NCBI RefSeq assembly: GCF_040081925.1
Contig: NZ_JBEBMF010000003.1
Coordinates: 310,001-374,000, forward strand
Reading direction: 5' to 3'
Length of the DNA stretch: 64,000 bases
Source: Mesorhizobium_K quangtriensis
GTDB lineage: Bacteria; Pseudomonadota; Alphaproteobacteria; Rhizobiales; Rhizobiaceae
This document shows, in pieces, positions 26,570 through 36,937 of the stretch. The translations under genes and the position numbers were made by a program. Under the pieces are notes generated by a model. The model was not told the DNA's origin. It saw only the letters and a list, made by a program, of their open reading frames with translations, and ran no database searches. The stretch's first letter is position 1, and the number at the start of each line of letters is the position of its first letter.

Positions 26570-27436
26570 ATGACCATGCGGTTTACTCTGACCGTCAAGG
26601 AATTCACTCACAGCATGAGGCAGGCAAGCATGGCCGCAGCCGATGCCCGGCGCATAGCTACATCGGGACGGACTCCCGAGGAGCACGAGGACATTCTGCG
26701 GTCTTTGGAAAGTGATCCAGAGGGCAGCCGTTCCGTCAGGCTCGACTTCGAAAGCGGTGATTTCGCGGGCTGGAGCGTGCGCCGTCTTCCGCGCGACTAT
26801 TCGGCGGTAATCCAAAGCGAGGTGGTGCGTACTGGAACGAAGGCCTGCCGCTTCGAGATCAGGCCGGGCGACGTCGTTTCGCAGGGGCTGCGCGCCGAAC
26901 TGCGCGACTGGTACAACGCCCCGTTCGAGGCCGATACCTGGTACGGTTTCTCCACCTTTATCCCGCAGGACTTCTCCCCGCCGAAGGGCGTCGGGATCGT
27001 CCTTGCGCAATGGCATGACCAGGCCGAACTCGGCGACCCCGCCGGCAAGCCGCCGCTGGCGATGCGCTATCTAGACGGAACGCTGCGCTTCACCGGCGCC
27101 TTCTCGCCGGTCGCATCGCAAGACCCCGACATGCGCTACGTCTTTCATGAGATTCCGAACGTGCCGCATGGTCGTTGGCTGGATTTCGTCTTCCGCATCT
27201 ATTGGTCACAAAAGGGCGACTCCACCATCGATGCGTTTCTCAAGGGCAACAGCCTGTTCCGCTTCACAGGCCCCCTCGGCTACCGCAACCAGATAAAGGG
27301 CCCTTATTTCAAGCTCGGTGTGTATGCCAGCGGCGACATCGAGGGTCCGCTCGTCGCCTACCATGACAATTACGGCAGGGCGGACAGCTTCGAGGCTGTC
27401 GATCCGGGTGTGGACCGCTATCTGGACAAGACATGA
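26570..27436 (+). CDS. Polysaccharide lyase (heparin lyase I-like family)
   Basis: This 288-residue protein has the jelly-roll plan of the Polysacc_lyase family (PF14099): LDFESGDFAGWSV (about 60-72), CRFEIRPGDVVSQGLRAEL (about 93-111), WYGFSTFIPQDF (about 124-135), a tryptophan/histidine segment VLAQWHDQAEL, WLDFVFRIYWS and a C-terminal GPYFKLGVY. No signal peptide is obvious, although the first 40 residues are unlike the family and the true start may be ATG 26612. It heads the plus-strand operon and overlaps the FkbM gene by 4 nt. It probably trims or releases the polymer made by the surrounding genes. Confidence 0.78.
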   Translation: MTMRFTLTVKEFTHSMRQASMAAADARRIATSGRTPEEHEDILRSLESDPEGSRSVRLDFESGDFAGWSVRRLPRDYSAVIQSEVVRTGTKACRFEIRPGDVVSQGLRAELRDWYNAPFEADTWYGFSTFIPQDFSPPKGVGIVLAQWHDQAELGDPAGKPPLAMRYLDGTLRFTGAFSPVASQDPDMRYVFHEIPNVPHGRWLDFVFRIYWSQKGDSTIDAFLKGNSLFRFTGPLGYRNQIKGPYFKLGVYASGDIEGPLVAYHDNYGRADSFEAVDPGVDRYLDKT

Positions 27437-28674
27437 GCCTGCGCCTCGCAATCATTTCGGAGACAGGTCCTCGGCCTGCGATCCCTGCCGTGAAGGGCGG
27501 GTTCGCAGACGTGCAGGCTCTTTCCCTTGATCCCCCCGATAGCGGTTCAAAGGCTTCGGCGATTGCTTCGGTGGAGTGTGCGCGAGAGGCTGGCGCCGAC
27601 TGGATGATCGTGCTGCGTCCCGGCGAGGCCCTGTCTGCCGATGCGCTCGACCTCGTTGCGCCCGGCCTCGGGCTCTACGATGCCATCTTCGGTGCAGCAC
27701 ATGTAGCGGGAAGTGACGAAGCGGTGGCGCGTCTGAGCCGCCTTGCCTTCGACGAACCGGAAAGGCTGCCTCACGCTCTGCTTAACTGGTGGATGCCGCG
27801 GGCGCATTTCGTCAGGACAGAGGTCGCCGCTGCGACGCTCGGGCGCATAGGCGGCGGCACTCGGCTCGACTATCTGTTCGATCTCTGGAACCACGCTCGG
27901 TGCGTGAAGTCCGCACAGCCTTTGCTTGATGTCATCGACGACCCGCAGCCTCTGGATGTTGAGGCGAGAGCGGTTGTTGTTCATCGGCTGGAAGAAAAGC
28001 CGGTGTTCCTGCCCGTCGTCCACGGCGACGCCGTCTACCATCTGCCCTACACGGGCCGAAACGCGGGCATCGAGCGCGAACAGTCGCGGGGCCTGTTTTT
28101 CGAGGCCATGGAACTGGAGGAATTGCGCAAGGTCGTGAAGCCGGGCGCTCATGTCGTCGATGTCGGTGCGAACACCGGCAATCACACGGTGTTCTTTGCC
28201 GGACCGATGAAAGCGGCCTCCGTCCTGCCCTTCGAGCCGCTGCCCGCCGCAGCCGCCGCGTTGCGGAGCGCTGTCGAGCGCAACGGCCTCGCAAATGTCG
28301 ATCTTTGCCGCCTCGGGGTAGGGGTGTCGGACGGCGAAGGCCGCATGAGCCTGCACTTCTCGGGTCGCGGCGGACTTGGGGCCACCAGCCTGGTGCCTGA
28401 TCCCAACGGCGAAATCAGTGTCGCCACGCTCGATTCGATGGTAACGGGGCCTGTCGATCTGCTCAAGATCGACGTCGAGGGGATGGAAATGGGCGTGTTG
28501 GCTGGCTCGCGGGACCTGATCCGGCGGTTTCGACCCTTGATCTTCGTGGAGATCGCCAACCGCAACACATCGGCCCTGATGGACTGGATGAGGGATACCG
28601 GCTACCAGGTAAGCCGCATCTTCACCGACAAGGGTCACGCCAACTACCTGCTGGCGCCCGGAGTGGCCGACTGA
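27433..28674 (+). CDS. FkbM family methyltransferase with N-terminal extension
   Basis: Residues about 220-395 of this 413-residue protein form an FkbM-type SAM methyltransferase: VVDVGANTGNHTVFFAG (about 239-255), FEPLPAAAAALRSAVERNG and LLKIDVEGMEMGVLAG (about 345-360). The N-terminal 200 residues are not part of that domain. They contain VECAREAGADWMIVLRPGEAL, resembling the start of a glycosyltransferase-2-like fold, so the protein may be bifunctional. It overlaps the lyase and epimerase genes at its two ends (ATGA, TGATG). It probably O-methylates a sugar of the polysaccharide. Confidence 0.82.
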   Translation: MSLRLAIISETGPRPAIPAVKGGFADVQALSLDPPDSGSKASAIASVECAREAGADWMIVLRPGEALSADALDLVAPGLGLYDAIFGAAHVAGSDEAVARLSRLAFDEPERLPHALLNWWMPRAHFVRTEVAAATLGRIGGGTRLDYLFDLWNHARCVKSAQPLLDVIDDPQPLDVEARAVVVHRLEEKPVFLPVVHGDAVYHLPYTGRNAGIEREQSRGLFFEAMELEELRKVVKPGAHVVDVGANTGNHTVFFAGPMKAASVLPFEPLPAAAAALRSAVERNGLANVDLCRLGVGVSDGEGRMSLHFSGRGGLGATSLVPDPNGEISVATLDSMVTGPVDLLKIDVEGMEMGVLAGSRDLIRRFRPLIFVEIANRNTSALMDWMRDTGYQVSRIFTDKGHANYLLAPGVAD

Positions 28675-29686
28675 TGCGTTTCCTCGTTACGGGCACGGCC
28701 GGTTTCATCGGCTTCCATCTCGCGCGCAGGCTGCTCGCCGAGGGACATTCCGTCGTCGGCTACGACGGCATGACGCCCTATTACGACGTCGACCTCAAGC
28801 GTCGCCGGCATGAAATCCTGGGGGCCAAACCGGATTTTGCAGCCGTAGAGGCCATGCTCGAGGACGCCCCTGCGCTTCGCGCGGCGGCCGACAAGGCGAG
28901 CCCGGACGTGGTCGTACACCTTGCCGCGCAGGCAGGCGTTCGCTACAGCCTCGAACAGCCGCATTCCTATGCCAGTTCGAACCTGACCGGTATGCTGAAC
29001 ATGCTGGAAGTCTGCCGCGCGGTGCAGCCGAAACACTTCCTGTTCGCGTCGACCAGCTCGGTCTACGGCATGTCCGACAAGCCGGAATTCGCCGAAACCG
29101 ACCCCACGGACCGCCCGGTCTCCCTCTACGCCGCCACGAAGAAGGGTGGCGAGGTAATGGCGCATTCCTATGCGCATCTTTTCAACATACCGACCACGGT
29201 CTGCCGTTTCTTCACCGTCTATGGCCCCTACGGGCGGCCCGACATGTCCCTCTACAAGTTCGTCCGCGCCATCGTGAGCGACCGGCCGATCGACGTTTTC
29301 GGCAGAGGCGAGCATGAGCGCGACTTCACCTATGTCGACGATCTGGTCGAGTCAGTCACGCGGCTGGTCGACTGTGTGCCGCAGGTCGGGAAGCCGGTTA
29401 CCGGCGCGACGGACACGCTCTCGGCGGTCGCACCCTATCGCGAAGTGAACATCGCCGGCGGCAAGACGGTCGGGCTGATGCGCTACATCGAGACGATCGA
29501 GAAGATTCTCGGCAAGAAGGCCATCCTGAACCTGCTTCCCATACAGCAGGGCGACGTGCTGCGTACGGCCGGCTCGCCCGCGCTGCTCCACGCCCTGACC
29601 GGATACCGGCCGGCGACCGACATAGAGGTCGGACTGCGGCATTTCATCGATTGGTATCTGGCCGACGTGCAGGCGCCGGCGAAGCC

Positions 29687-29690
<4 letters not shown>
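28674..29690 (+). CDS. NAD-dependent nucleotide-sugar epimerase (UDP-glucuronate 4-epimerase-like)
   Basis: This 338-residue extended SDR begins RFLVTGTAGFIGFHLARRLL, with the GxxGxxG NAD site at about residues 7-13. The catalytic serine/threonine is in FASTSSVYG, and the YxxxK motif is YAATK (about residue 149). It also shows VYGPYGRPDMSLYKFV (about 184-199) and RDFTYVDDLV. The overall match is to the UDP-glucuronate 4-epimerase branch (LpsL-like in rhizobia). With the dehydrogenase at 29687 it could supply an acidic sugar such as UDP-GalA or UDP-GalNAcA. It overlaps both neighbours by 1-4 nt. Confidence 0.88.
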
Positions 29691-30964
<1,274 letters not shown>

Positions 30965-30985
30965 TTCGCATTACTGACCAGAAGC

Positions 30986-31726
30986 ATGAAAATCAGCATT
31001 ATCGTGCCCGCCTACAATCGTGAACGATATATCGGCGCGGCGCTCCAATCTCTTCTAAGGCAGCGCGAGGACGCGGATCTCGACATCATCGTAGTTGATG
31101 ACGGATCTCGCGATGGGACGACGGACGTCGTCCGAGCGCTCATGCGGGAAGCGCACGAAATACGGCTTCTCTGCCAACCGAACAGGGGGATCGCTGCGGC
31201 GAGGAATACCGCTTTGAAGAACCTCTTGCCCGAAACCGGCCTGATTTCGTTCCTTGACTCGGACGATGTGTCACCGGCGGGCCGTTTCCGTAGGGATATG
31301 GCGCTTTTCGAAGCGGACAGGCAGCTTGACCTGACATATTCGCAGATATGCGAAACCGACCTGATCGACGAGGAAACCCTCGAGCCGGCCGAGGGTTCGT
31401 GCCGTTTCGTCCTGCGGACCGTGCAGATGGGGTCAGGGATATACAGGCGCGAACTGGTCGAGGCTCTTGGCGGATTCGACGAGAGTTTCGTTCAAGCTGA
31501 AGACACGGATTTTCTGTTCCGCCTGTTTGAAGGCGCACCGCGTTGCGCCTTCACCGATACGATAGCCGTCTATTATCTCAGACATATGGACAACATCACG
31601 ATCGACCGCGCCCAGATGCGTCGCGACTTTATCCGCGCCTGCGTGAGGTCGACATCGAGGCGCCGCCTCGATCCGACACTGGCTGATCCCTATCCAGCCT
31701 TGAACATCTCATATCAGCCCGCGTAG
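30986..31726 (+). CDS. Glycosyltransferase family 2
   Basis: This 246-residue GT-A enzyme begins KISIIVPAYNRERYIGAAL (about 2-20). It has the nucleotide-binding aspartates in DIIVVDDGSRDGT (about 33-45), the DxD-type motif in FLDSDDV (about 89-95), and a catalytic-side segment FDESFVQAEDTDFLFRL (about 163-179). It lies 21 nt after the dehydrogenase and ends the plus-strand polysaccharide operon. Only the catalytic domain is present; there is no membrane helix. Donor and acceptor are unknown. Confidence 0.88.
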   Translation: MKISIIVPAYNRERYIGAALQSLLRQREDADLDIIVVDDGSRDGTTDVVRALMREAHEIRLLCQPNRGIAAARNTALKNLLPETGLISFLDSDDVSPAGRFRRDMALFEADRQLDLTYSQICETDLIDEETLEPAEGSCRFVLRTVQMGSGIYRRELVEALGGFDESFVQAEDTDFLFRLFEGAPRCAFTDTIAVYYLRHMDNITIDRAQMRRDFIRACVRSTSRRRLDPTLADPYPALNISYQPA

Positions 31727-31750
31727 GGCACGGCCTGACGCGGTCGCGGC

Positions 31751-33289
31751 CTACATCGTCGCGCCGATCTGCCAGGGAACGAACTCGTTGTCGCCGTAGC
31801 CGAGTTGCTCCGACTTGCTCTTCTTGCCGGACGCAACGGCGAGGATCTCGTTGAAGATCTGCTCGCCCTTTTCCTGCAAGGTCACGCCGTCCAGCACGTC
31901 GCCGCAATTGATGTCCATGTCGTCGACCATGCGCTCGTACATCGGTGTGTTGGTCGCGAGCTTGATCGAAGGCGTCGGCTTGCACCCGTAGGCCGAGCCG
32001 CGGCCGGTGGTGAAGGCGAGAATGTTCGCGCCGCCCGCCACCTGTCCCGTAGCCGCGACGGGATCGTAACCGGGCGTGTCCATGAACACGAAGCCCTTCT
32101 CGGTCACCGGATCGGCATAGTGGTAGACGGCGTTCATCGTAGTCGATCCACCCTTGGCGGCCGCGCCAAGCGACTTTTCGAGAATTGTCGTCAGTCCGCC
32201 GAGCTTGTTGCCGGGCGAGGGGTTGTTGTTCATTTCCATCTTGTTGCGGGCGGCATAGTCCTCCCACCAGTGGATGATCTCGATGAGCTTCTCGCCCACC
32301 TCCTTGTTCTTGGCGCGGCGGGTCAGCAGATGCTCGGCGCCATAGATTTCCGGCGTTTCGGAGAGGATCGCGGTGCCGCCGTTGCGCACGAGGATGTCGG
32401 CTGCGATGCCCAGCGCCGGGTTGGCGGTGATGCCGGAATAACCGTCCGAGCCGCCGCATTGCAGCGCCAGGATCAGTTCGGAAGCGGGCAGCGTCTCGCG
32501 CTTTGCGGCATTCACCGTGGGCAGCATCGCCCTGACGGCTTCTACGCCGGCGTCGACGGTCTTTCGCGTCCCGCCGACCTCCTGGATGGTCATGGTGCGG
32601 AAGGTCTCGCTTTCCTGTACGCCGTAGGCATCCTTGAAGCGCGGGATCTGGAAGCCTTCGCAGCCGAGGCCGACCATCACAACGCCGCCCATGTTCGGAT
32701 TCGTCGCATAGCCCCACGTCGTCTTCTTCAGCGTGTCGAAGATGACGCCGCGATAGTCAATGACACAGCCATTGGCCTGCTTGAGCGCGACGATGCCGTC
32801 GATGTTGGGATAATCGTCGAGGATGCCGGAACGCTCGATCTCCTTGGCGATGAAGCCGGCAACCGTCGTCGAGCAGTTTACGCTGGTCAGGATGCCGACA
32901 TAATTGCGCGTACCGGCCTTGCCATTGGCGCGGCGGAAACCCTGGAACGTCGCCTGTTCCTCGATGGGCAGGATGTTTTCCGGCCGGGCTCCCTGTGCGA
33001 TCTGGTAATCGCGCTCGAAGGCGCCGTGCTCAGGTCCCATGTCGCAATTGTGCTCGTGGACCCAGTCGCCGGGCGCGATGGGCTTGCTGGCGAAGCCGAT
33101 GATCTGGCCGAATTTGCGGACCGGCTGCCCCTGCTCGATCGGCACGATGGCGACCTTGTGGCCGAAGGGGATGCGCTGGCGGGCGATTACGCCCGGCGCG
33201 ACTGTCGCGCCTGGCTCGGCCTTTTCGGTGGCGACGACGACATTGTCCTCGGCGCTCAGGCGAAGAGTCCTTGCTGGTTTGTCTAGCAT
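31751..33289 (-). CDS. uxaA: Altronate/galactarate dehydratase family protein (UxaA-like)
   Basis: This 512-residue protein has an N-terminal SAF domain (about residues 8-85, with WVHEHNCDMG near its end) and a C-terminal UxaA/GarD dehydratase domain holding cysteines in TSVNCSTTVAGFIAKEIE, ALKQANGCVIDY, GLGCEGFQI, LALQCGGSDGYSG and MDINCGDVLDG. It dehydrates a hexonate or hexarate sugar acid such as altronate; family members use Fe(II). The aldo/keto reductase upstream on the same strand (33385) may feed the same sugar-acid pathway. UxaA is the nearest name, but the substrate is not certain. Confidence 0.88.
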   Translation of the reverse strand: MLDKPARTLRLSAEDNVVVATEKAEPGATVAPGVIARQRIPFGHKVAIVPIEQGQPVRKFGQIIGFASKPIAPGDWVHEHNCDMGPEHGAFERDYQIAQGARPENILPIEEQATFQGFRRANGKAGTRNYVGILTSVNCSTTVAGFIAKEIERSGILDDYPNIDGIVALKQANGCVIDYRGVIFDTLKKTTWGYATNPNMGGVVMVGLGCEGFQIPRFKDAYGVQESETFRTMTIQEVGGTRKTVDAGVEAVRAMLPTVNAAKRETLPASELILALQCGGSDGYSGITANPALGIAADILVRNGGTAILSETPEIYGAEHLLTRRAKNKEVGEKLIEIIHWWEDYAARNKMEMNNNPSPGNKLGGLTTILEKSLGAAAKGGSTTMNAVYHYADPVTEKGFVFMDTPGYDPVAATGQVAGGANILAFTTGRGSAYGCKPTPSIKLATNTPMYERMVDDMDINCGDVLDGVTLQEKGEQIFNEILAVASGKKSKSEQLGYGDNEFVPWQIGATM

Positions 33290-33384
33290 TTTCGGAACGT
33301 TTCCAAATTCGATCAGACCATTTACAGCAGCACCGCTGGCAGCGCTACCATTAGCTTTCGGCGCAGAACGGCGAATTCTTCTGC

Positions 33385-34407
33385 TTAGGTGGTAGGGGCG
33401 TCTGCGCGCATCAAGCCCTCGGCCTTGAGGTCGGCCCAGAGGTCGGCAGGGATCTTGGCGTCAAGTATCTTGCGGTTGGCCTCGACCTCCGACGGCCTCT
33501 GCCCGCCGGGAATCAGCGAGACGACGGCGGGATGAAGCGAGGGGAACTGCAAGGCCGCCTCGATCAACGCCACGCCATGCCTTTTGCAGACGGCCTCGAT
33601 CCTGGCAACACGGTCAAGTATATCCTGTGGGGCTTGTTCGTAATTGTAGAAGGCGCCGGGTTTCGGGCCGGTCGCTAGGATGCCGGAATTGTAGGGCCCG
33701 CCGAGGATGATGCCGATGCCGCGCTTCTCGCAAAGCGGCAGGAAGGATGTGAGCGCCTCCTGTTCGAGCAGCGTGTAGCGTCCGGCCAGCAGGAACAGGT
33801 CGAAGTCGCCGCGCTCGGCCAGCGTCTGTGCGACCTGCCATTCGTTGATGCCGCTGCCGAAGGCCTTGATGACCTTCTGGTCGCGCAGCGACAGCATGGC
33901 GTAGTAGCCGGACTTCATGAACTCGTCGACGCGCGCGTCCGACGCTTCCTTGGAGCCATGCGTGAAAATGTCGACATCGTGGGCAAGCAGGATGTCGATG
34001 CTGTCGACGCCTAGCCGCTCGAACGACGCCTCAAAGGACCGCATCACCCCGTCATAGCTGTAGTCGAAGACCTCCTGGCGCGACGGCGTGTTGAAGAATT
34101 TGCCGATGCCGGTGCGCTGGTCCGGCGGGCACACCTTGAGGACTCGCCCGGCCTTGGTCGAGAGGACATACTCGTCGCGCTTCTTGCCGCGGAGGAACTG
34201 GTTCAGGCGCGTTTCGGACAGGCCAAGACCATAGAGCGGTGCGGTATCGTAGTAGCGGACGCCTGCGTTCCAGGCAGCATCGAGCGTCGCCTGGGCATCC
34301 TCGTCGGAAAGCGCCCGGTAGAGATTGCCAAGCGGCGCGGTCCCGAACCCGAGTTCGGTGAAGGTCAGACCGCCGTTTCCGATGCGATCCCAATGCTTGG
34401 TCTTCAT
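33385..34407 (-). CDS. Aldo/keto reductase (sugar dehydrogenase-like)
   Basis: This 340-residue TIM-barrel oxidoreductase starts with LTFTELGFGTAPLGNLY. The catalytic aspartate and tyrosine lie in RYYDTAPLYGLGLSE (about 52-66), with lysine in LSTKAG (about 83-88) and histidine in DILLAHDVD (about 138-146). The longer loops match the L-fucose/D-threo-aldose 1-dehydrogenase and pyridoxal dehydrogenase branch. It lies 95 nt upstream of the uxaA-like gene on the same strand, so the two may form a sugar oxidation unit. A 176-bp divergent region separates it from the esterase gene at 34584. Confidence 0.88.
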   Translation of the reverse strand: MKTKHWDRIGNGGLTFTELGFGTAPLGNLYRALSDEDAQATLDAAWNAGVRYYDTAPLYGLGLSETRLNQFLRGKKRDEYVLSTKAGRVLKVCPPDQRTGIGKFFNTPSRQEVFDYSYDGVMRSFEASFERLGVDSIDILLAHDVDIFTHGSKEASDARVDEFMKSGYYAMLSLRDQKVIKAFGSGINEWQVAQTLAERGDFDLFLLAGRYTLLEQEALTSFLPLCEKRGIGIILGGPYNSGILATGPKPGAFYNYEQAPQDILDRVARIEAVCKRHGVALIEAALQFPSLHPAVVSLIPGGQRPSEVEANRKILDAKIPADLWADLKAEGLMRADAPTT

Positions 34408-34583
34408 GGGCGTTCCTCAATTTTGTCCGACTTATTCGCCGTTTGCGCGGATCATGCAAATTCGGCCGGAGCCGTCCAGTGAAATCCGACGTATGAGCCA
34501 GGCTATCCGCGTGGTTCCTGCTGCCACATCGGGACGGATGGGCTATGTTCGGTGCCTAACGGGCTGGCGAAGGCGAATTTCCG

Positions 34584-35471
34584 ATGGGCAGGCAGGATAT
34601 CGACGACGTCAGGGACTTGCTGAAATCGCTGCCAAGGCCAGTCGGCTGGGCTGAGCGACGTGAGCGGATCGACAGCGTTGCCTCGGTCGACGGCATCCCC
34701 GCCGATGTCGATTTCACCTCGTTGCGGATAGGAGACTGCGACGCCGAGTGGTCGCTGGCCCTAGGCAGCGCCAGCGACAGCGTCCTGCTCTATTTCCATG
34801 GCGGCGGATATTGCTCGGGCTCGATCCGCAGCCATCGCGGCATGGTCGCCGAAACCGGCCGGACAGCGAAGATCCGCACCCTTGCGCTGGCCTACCGGCT
34901 CGCGCCGGAACATCCCTTTCCTGCGGCGCTGCAGGATGCGGTCGCGGCCTACGAGTATCTGCTCGCGCAGGGCTATGATCCCCGCCGGATCGCCATAGGC
35001 GGCGACAGTGCCGGTGGAGGGCTTACCCTTGCGACACTGGTCAGCCTGCGCAATGCCGGGCGGCCGCTGCCTGCCTGCGCATGGCTCCTCTCGCCCTGGG
35101 TGGACCTCGAGATGACCGGCGCGAGCATGGAGAAGAAGGATGCGGTCGATCCGCTGATACACCGGGCTTACCTCGAGGAACTGGCGAGTGCCTATTGCGG
35201 GCAGGAAAGCCGTCGCAACCCCTTGATCTCGCCGCTCCACGCGGACCTGCACGGCCTGCCGCCGGTCCTCGTACAGGTCGGATCGGCGGAAACCCTTCTG
35301 GACGACGCGGTTGCGATTGCCGGGCGGTTCGGCGGGGCCGACATTCGTGCAGCCCTCGAAATATGGCCGCTTATGATCCATGCCTGGCCGCTCTGGTGGA
35401 AGCGGCTCGACGCCGGCCGCAAGGCGATCGCCTCCGCCGGCGCTTTCATCGATTCTTCCCTGAAAGGCTGA
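34584..35471 (+). CDS. Alpha/beta hydrolase, hormone-sensitive-lipase family esterase
   Basis: This 295-residue esterase has the family's oxyanion motif FHGGGYCSG (about 72-80), the nucleophile elbow GGDSAGGGL (about 138-146), an acidic residue in SAETLLDDA and the catalytic histidine in MIHAWPLWW (about 268-276). It belongs to bacterial HSL (alpha/beta hydrolase_3) esterases acting on short-chain esters. There is no signal peptide, so it is cytoplasmic. ATG 34584 is preceded by GAAGGCGAA. It is divergent from the aldo/keto reductase and convergent with a small secreted protein gene. Confidence 0.88.
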   Translation: MGRQDIDDVRDLLKSLPRPVGWAERRERIDSVASVDGIPADVDFTSLRIGDCDAEWSLALGSASDSVLLYFHGGGYCSGSIRSHRGMVAETGRTAKIRTLALAYRLAPEHPFPAALQDAVAAYEYLLAQGYDPRRIAIGGDSAGGGLTLATLVSLRNAGRPLPACAWLLSPWVDLEMTGASMEKKDAVDPLIHRAYLEELASAYCGQESRRNPLISPLHADLHGLPPVLVQVGSAETLLDDAVAIAGRFGGADIRAALEIWPLMIHAWPLWWKRLDAGRKAIASAGAFIDSSLKG

Positions 35472-35474
35472 GCC

Positions 35475-35696
35475 CTATTTGGGCATATTGGCCTCGACGA
35501 CGCTCTTGCACTGTGGCGTGAGATGGTCGAGGTGTTCGCTCAGGCACTTGATCACGCGCCCGCCGCCCGGCTGAACGCCGGGGCAGTATTTTTCGAAATC
35601 AGCCTGACAAGCCTGCCGCTCGGCAGCGGTTTGAGCCAGGGCGACTCCCGGCGAGATGATGAACGCGGCGGCGAAGAACGAAACCAACCACTTCAT
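35475..35696 (-). CDS. Small secreted cysteine-rich-repeat protein
   Basis: This 73-residue protein has a clear signal peptide (MKWLVSFFAAAFIISPGVALAQ) and a short mature part with three cysteines spaced as in the cysteine-rich FGFR-like repeat (ACQADFEKYCPGV, IKCLSEHLDHLTPQCKS). Such small periplasmic proteins are common in rhizobia and have no known function. ATG 35696 has the strong ribosome site GGGAGGT 4 nt upstream; the open frame continues to 35807 without support. The gene ends 3 nt from the convergent esterase gene's stop. Confidence 0.8.
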   Translation of the reverse strand: MKWLVSFFAAAFIISPGVALAQTAAERQACQADFEKYCPGVQPGGGRVIKCLSEHLDHLTPQCKSVVEANMPK

Positions 35697-35854
35697 GGTG
35701 ACCTCCCTCAAACATGCCCGTGCAGTTTCGCCGGCATTGTATCGTTGACTCCGTGAAAGCGACATGCCGTGAAAATGCATGCATTTTGCCGCACTACCAC
35801 TGCTCAAGCCGGCGAAATCTTGGTAAAGTTACGCAACGATAGGGAGGTCTGAAG

Positions 35855-36139
35855 ATGTCGATTTCTGGTCCATTCCGCGCCGCGCTTGCCGCAGCAACGT
35901 TCTCTCTTGCCGTTGCGGGCGGCTACAACAGCCTGTCCGTACCAAGCTCGATCATGGGCAGCGCTGAAGCGGCGATGGTGATCCAGCGCACCACGATTTA
36001 CATCAACACGCTGCCCAAGGGCTGCATAAAGAACGAGTACAAATACCAAGGTGGCACAGTCGTCATCTGGAAGTGCGGCAGCCTTTATTATCAGCCCTTC
36101 AATGGCCGCTACGTCCGCGTGACCATTCGCTACACGTAA
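35855..36139 (+). CDS. Small hypothetical secreted protein
   Basis: This 94-residue protein has a long signal-type start (residues 1-40, hydrophobic core AALAAATFSLAVAGG, likely cleavage after the AEAA near 40). The mature part is tyrosine-rich with two cysteines (PKGCIKNEYKYQGG and WKCGSLYYQPFNGRYVRV). The start ATG 35855 has ATAGGGAGGT upstream. It resembles small periplasmic or surface proteins of rhizobia, but no function is known. It shows no link to its neighbours beyond being one of several small secreted proteins in this stretch. Confidence 0.7.
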   Translation: MSISGPFRAALAAATFSLAVAGGYNSLSVPSSIMGSAEAAMVIQRTTIYINTLPKGCIKNEYKYQGGTVVIWKCGSLYYQPFNGRYVRVTIRYT

Positions 36140-36247
36140 AGTCTGCGCGGTTCGGGCACGGCTGCGGCGCTTCGTCCGAACGAGACGGTTGCGACACCAT
36201 TTCCGGTCACTATGATGCGCCCCGTTTCGATCTTGGGCGGAGCCTGA

Positions 36248-36916
36248 ATGATGAGTCCGTTGCGTACGGCGTTGCTGGTGTTTTCTCTGGCCGGGGTGAT
36301 TCCGGCAGCGGCCGACGGTTCGACAGACCCGGTGAATATTGCTCCAAGCCCTGATGTTCCTGTTCCTGCCGAACTAGCACCTGTTCCTGTCGAACCAGCG
36401 CCTGTTCCTGTCGAACCAGCGCCTGCTCCTGCCGCACAGGCGCCTGCGCCTGCCGCACCCGCGCCAGCTGCTCAAGACGCCGGCACTCCTTCCGACAAGG
36501 TTAGCGTTCCCGTGGAGAAGGTTGCCGTGATCCCGGCGAGCGAGATAGAGCAGGCGCTGATGCGAGACGGCCGGATTGCGATCTACGGCATCTATTTCGA
36601 TTTCGATAAGGCCGAGATTCTGCCGGAATCACAGCCGCAAATCGCACAGTTGGCCGCGTTGCTGAAAGCCCAGCCCGACCTGTCGATCCTTGTGGTTGGC
36701 CACACCGACGCTCAGGGCGACTTCGAATACAACATGACGCTGTCGCAGCAGCGCGCACAGGCGATCGCCGACGCGCTGGTGTCGGGTTTCGAGATCGGCG
36801 CGTCGCGCATCACGCCTGCTGGCGTCGGCATGGTAGCGCCGGTGACCACAAACCGGACCGAAGAAGGACGCGCCCAAAACCGCCGCGTGGAGATCGTCGA
36901 AATCTCCGGCGGCTGA
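36248..36916 (+). CDS. OmpA-family peptidoglycan-binding protein with Pro/Ala/Val repeats
   Basis: This 222-residue protein has a signal peptide (about residues 1-22), then a proline-rich linker of five 7-residue repeats (about 38-72), then a C-terminal OmpA domain (about 115-220). The domain shows IYFDFDKAEILPES, VVGHTDAQGDFEYNM, LSQQRAQAIADAL and RAQNRRVEI, the residues that hold diaminopimelate of peptidoglycan. It has no beta-barrel, so it is a periplasmic or anchored wall-binding protein. The linker would span the periplasm. Confidence 0.88.
   Translation: MMSPLRTALLVFSLAGVIPAAADGSTDPVNIAPSPDVPVPAELAPVPVEPAPVPVEPAPAPAAQAPAPAAPAPAAQDAGTPSDKVSVPVEKVAVIPASEIEQALMRDGRIAIYGIYFDFDKAEILPESQPQIAQLAALLKAQPDLSILVVGHTDAQGDFEYNMTLSQQRAQAIADALVSGFEIGASRITPAGVGMVAPVTTNRTEEGRAQNRRVEIVEISGG
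36359..36463 (+). repeat. 21-bp tandem repeat coding 7-residue Pro-rich unit
   Basis: Five successive 21-bp units code PVPAELA, PVPVEPA, PVPVEPA, PAPAAQA and PAPAAPA in the linker of the OmpA-like gene. Units 2 and 3 (36380-36400 and 36401-36421) are nearly identical in DNA. In-frame expansion or loss would change linker length without breaking the gene. Confidence 0.85.
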
Positions 36917-36937
36917 CGCTGCGGTTCGGTTCAGAAG

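Noticed and set aside
31805..33286. 493-residue plus-strand frame across the uxaA-like gene
   Set aside because: Composition of a reverse-strand shadow; the minus strand codes a clear UxaA family protein over the same span.
36359..36463. Tandem repeats as a possible CRISPR array
   Set aside because: Units are contiguous, in frame and code a protein linker; there are no spacers or cas genes.
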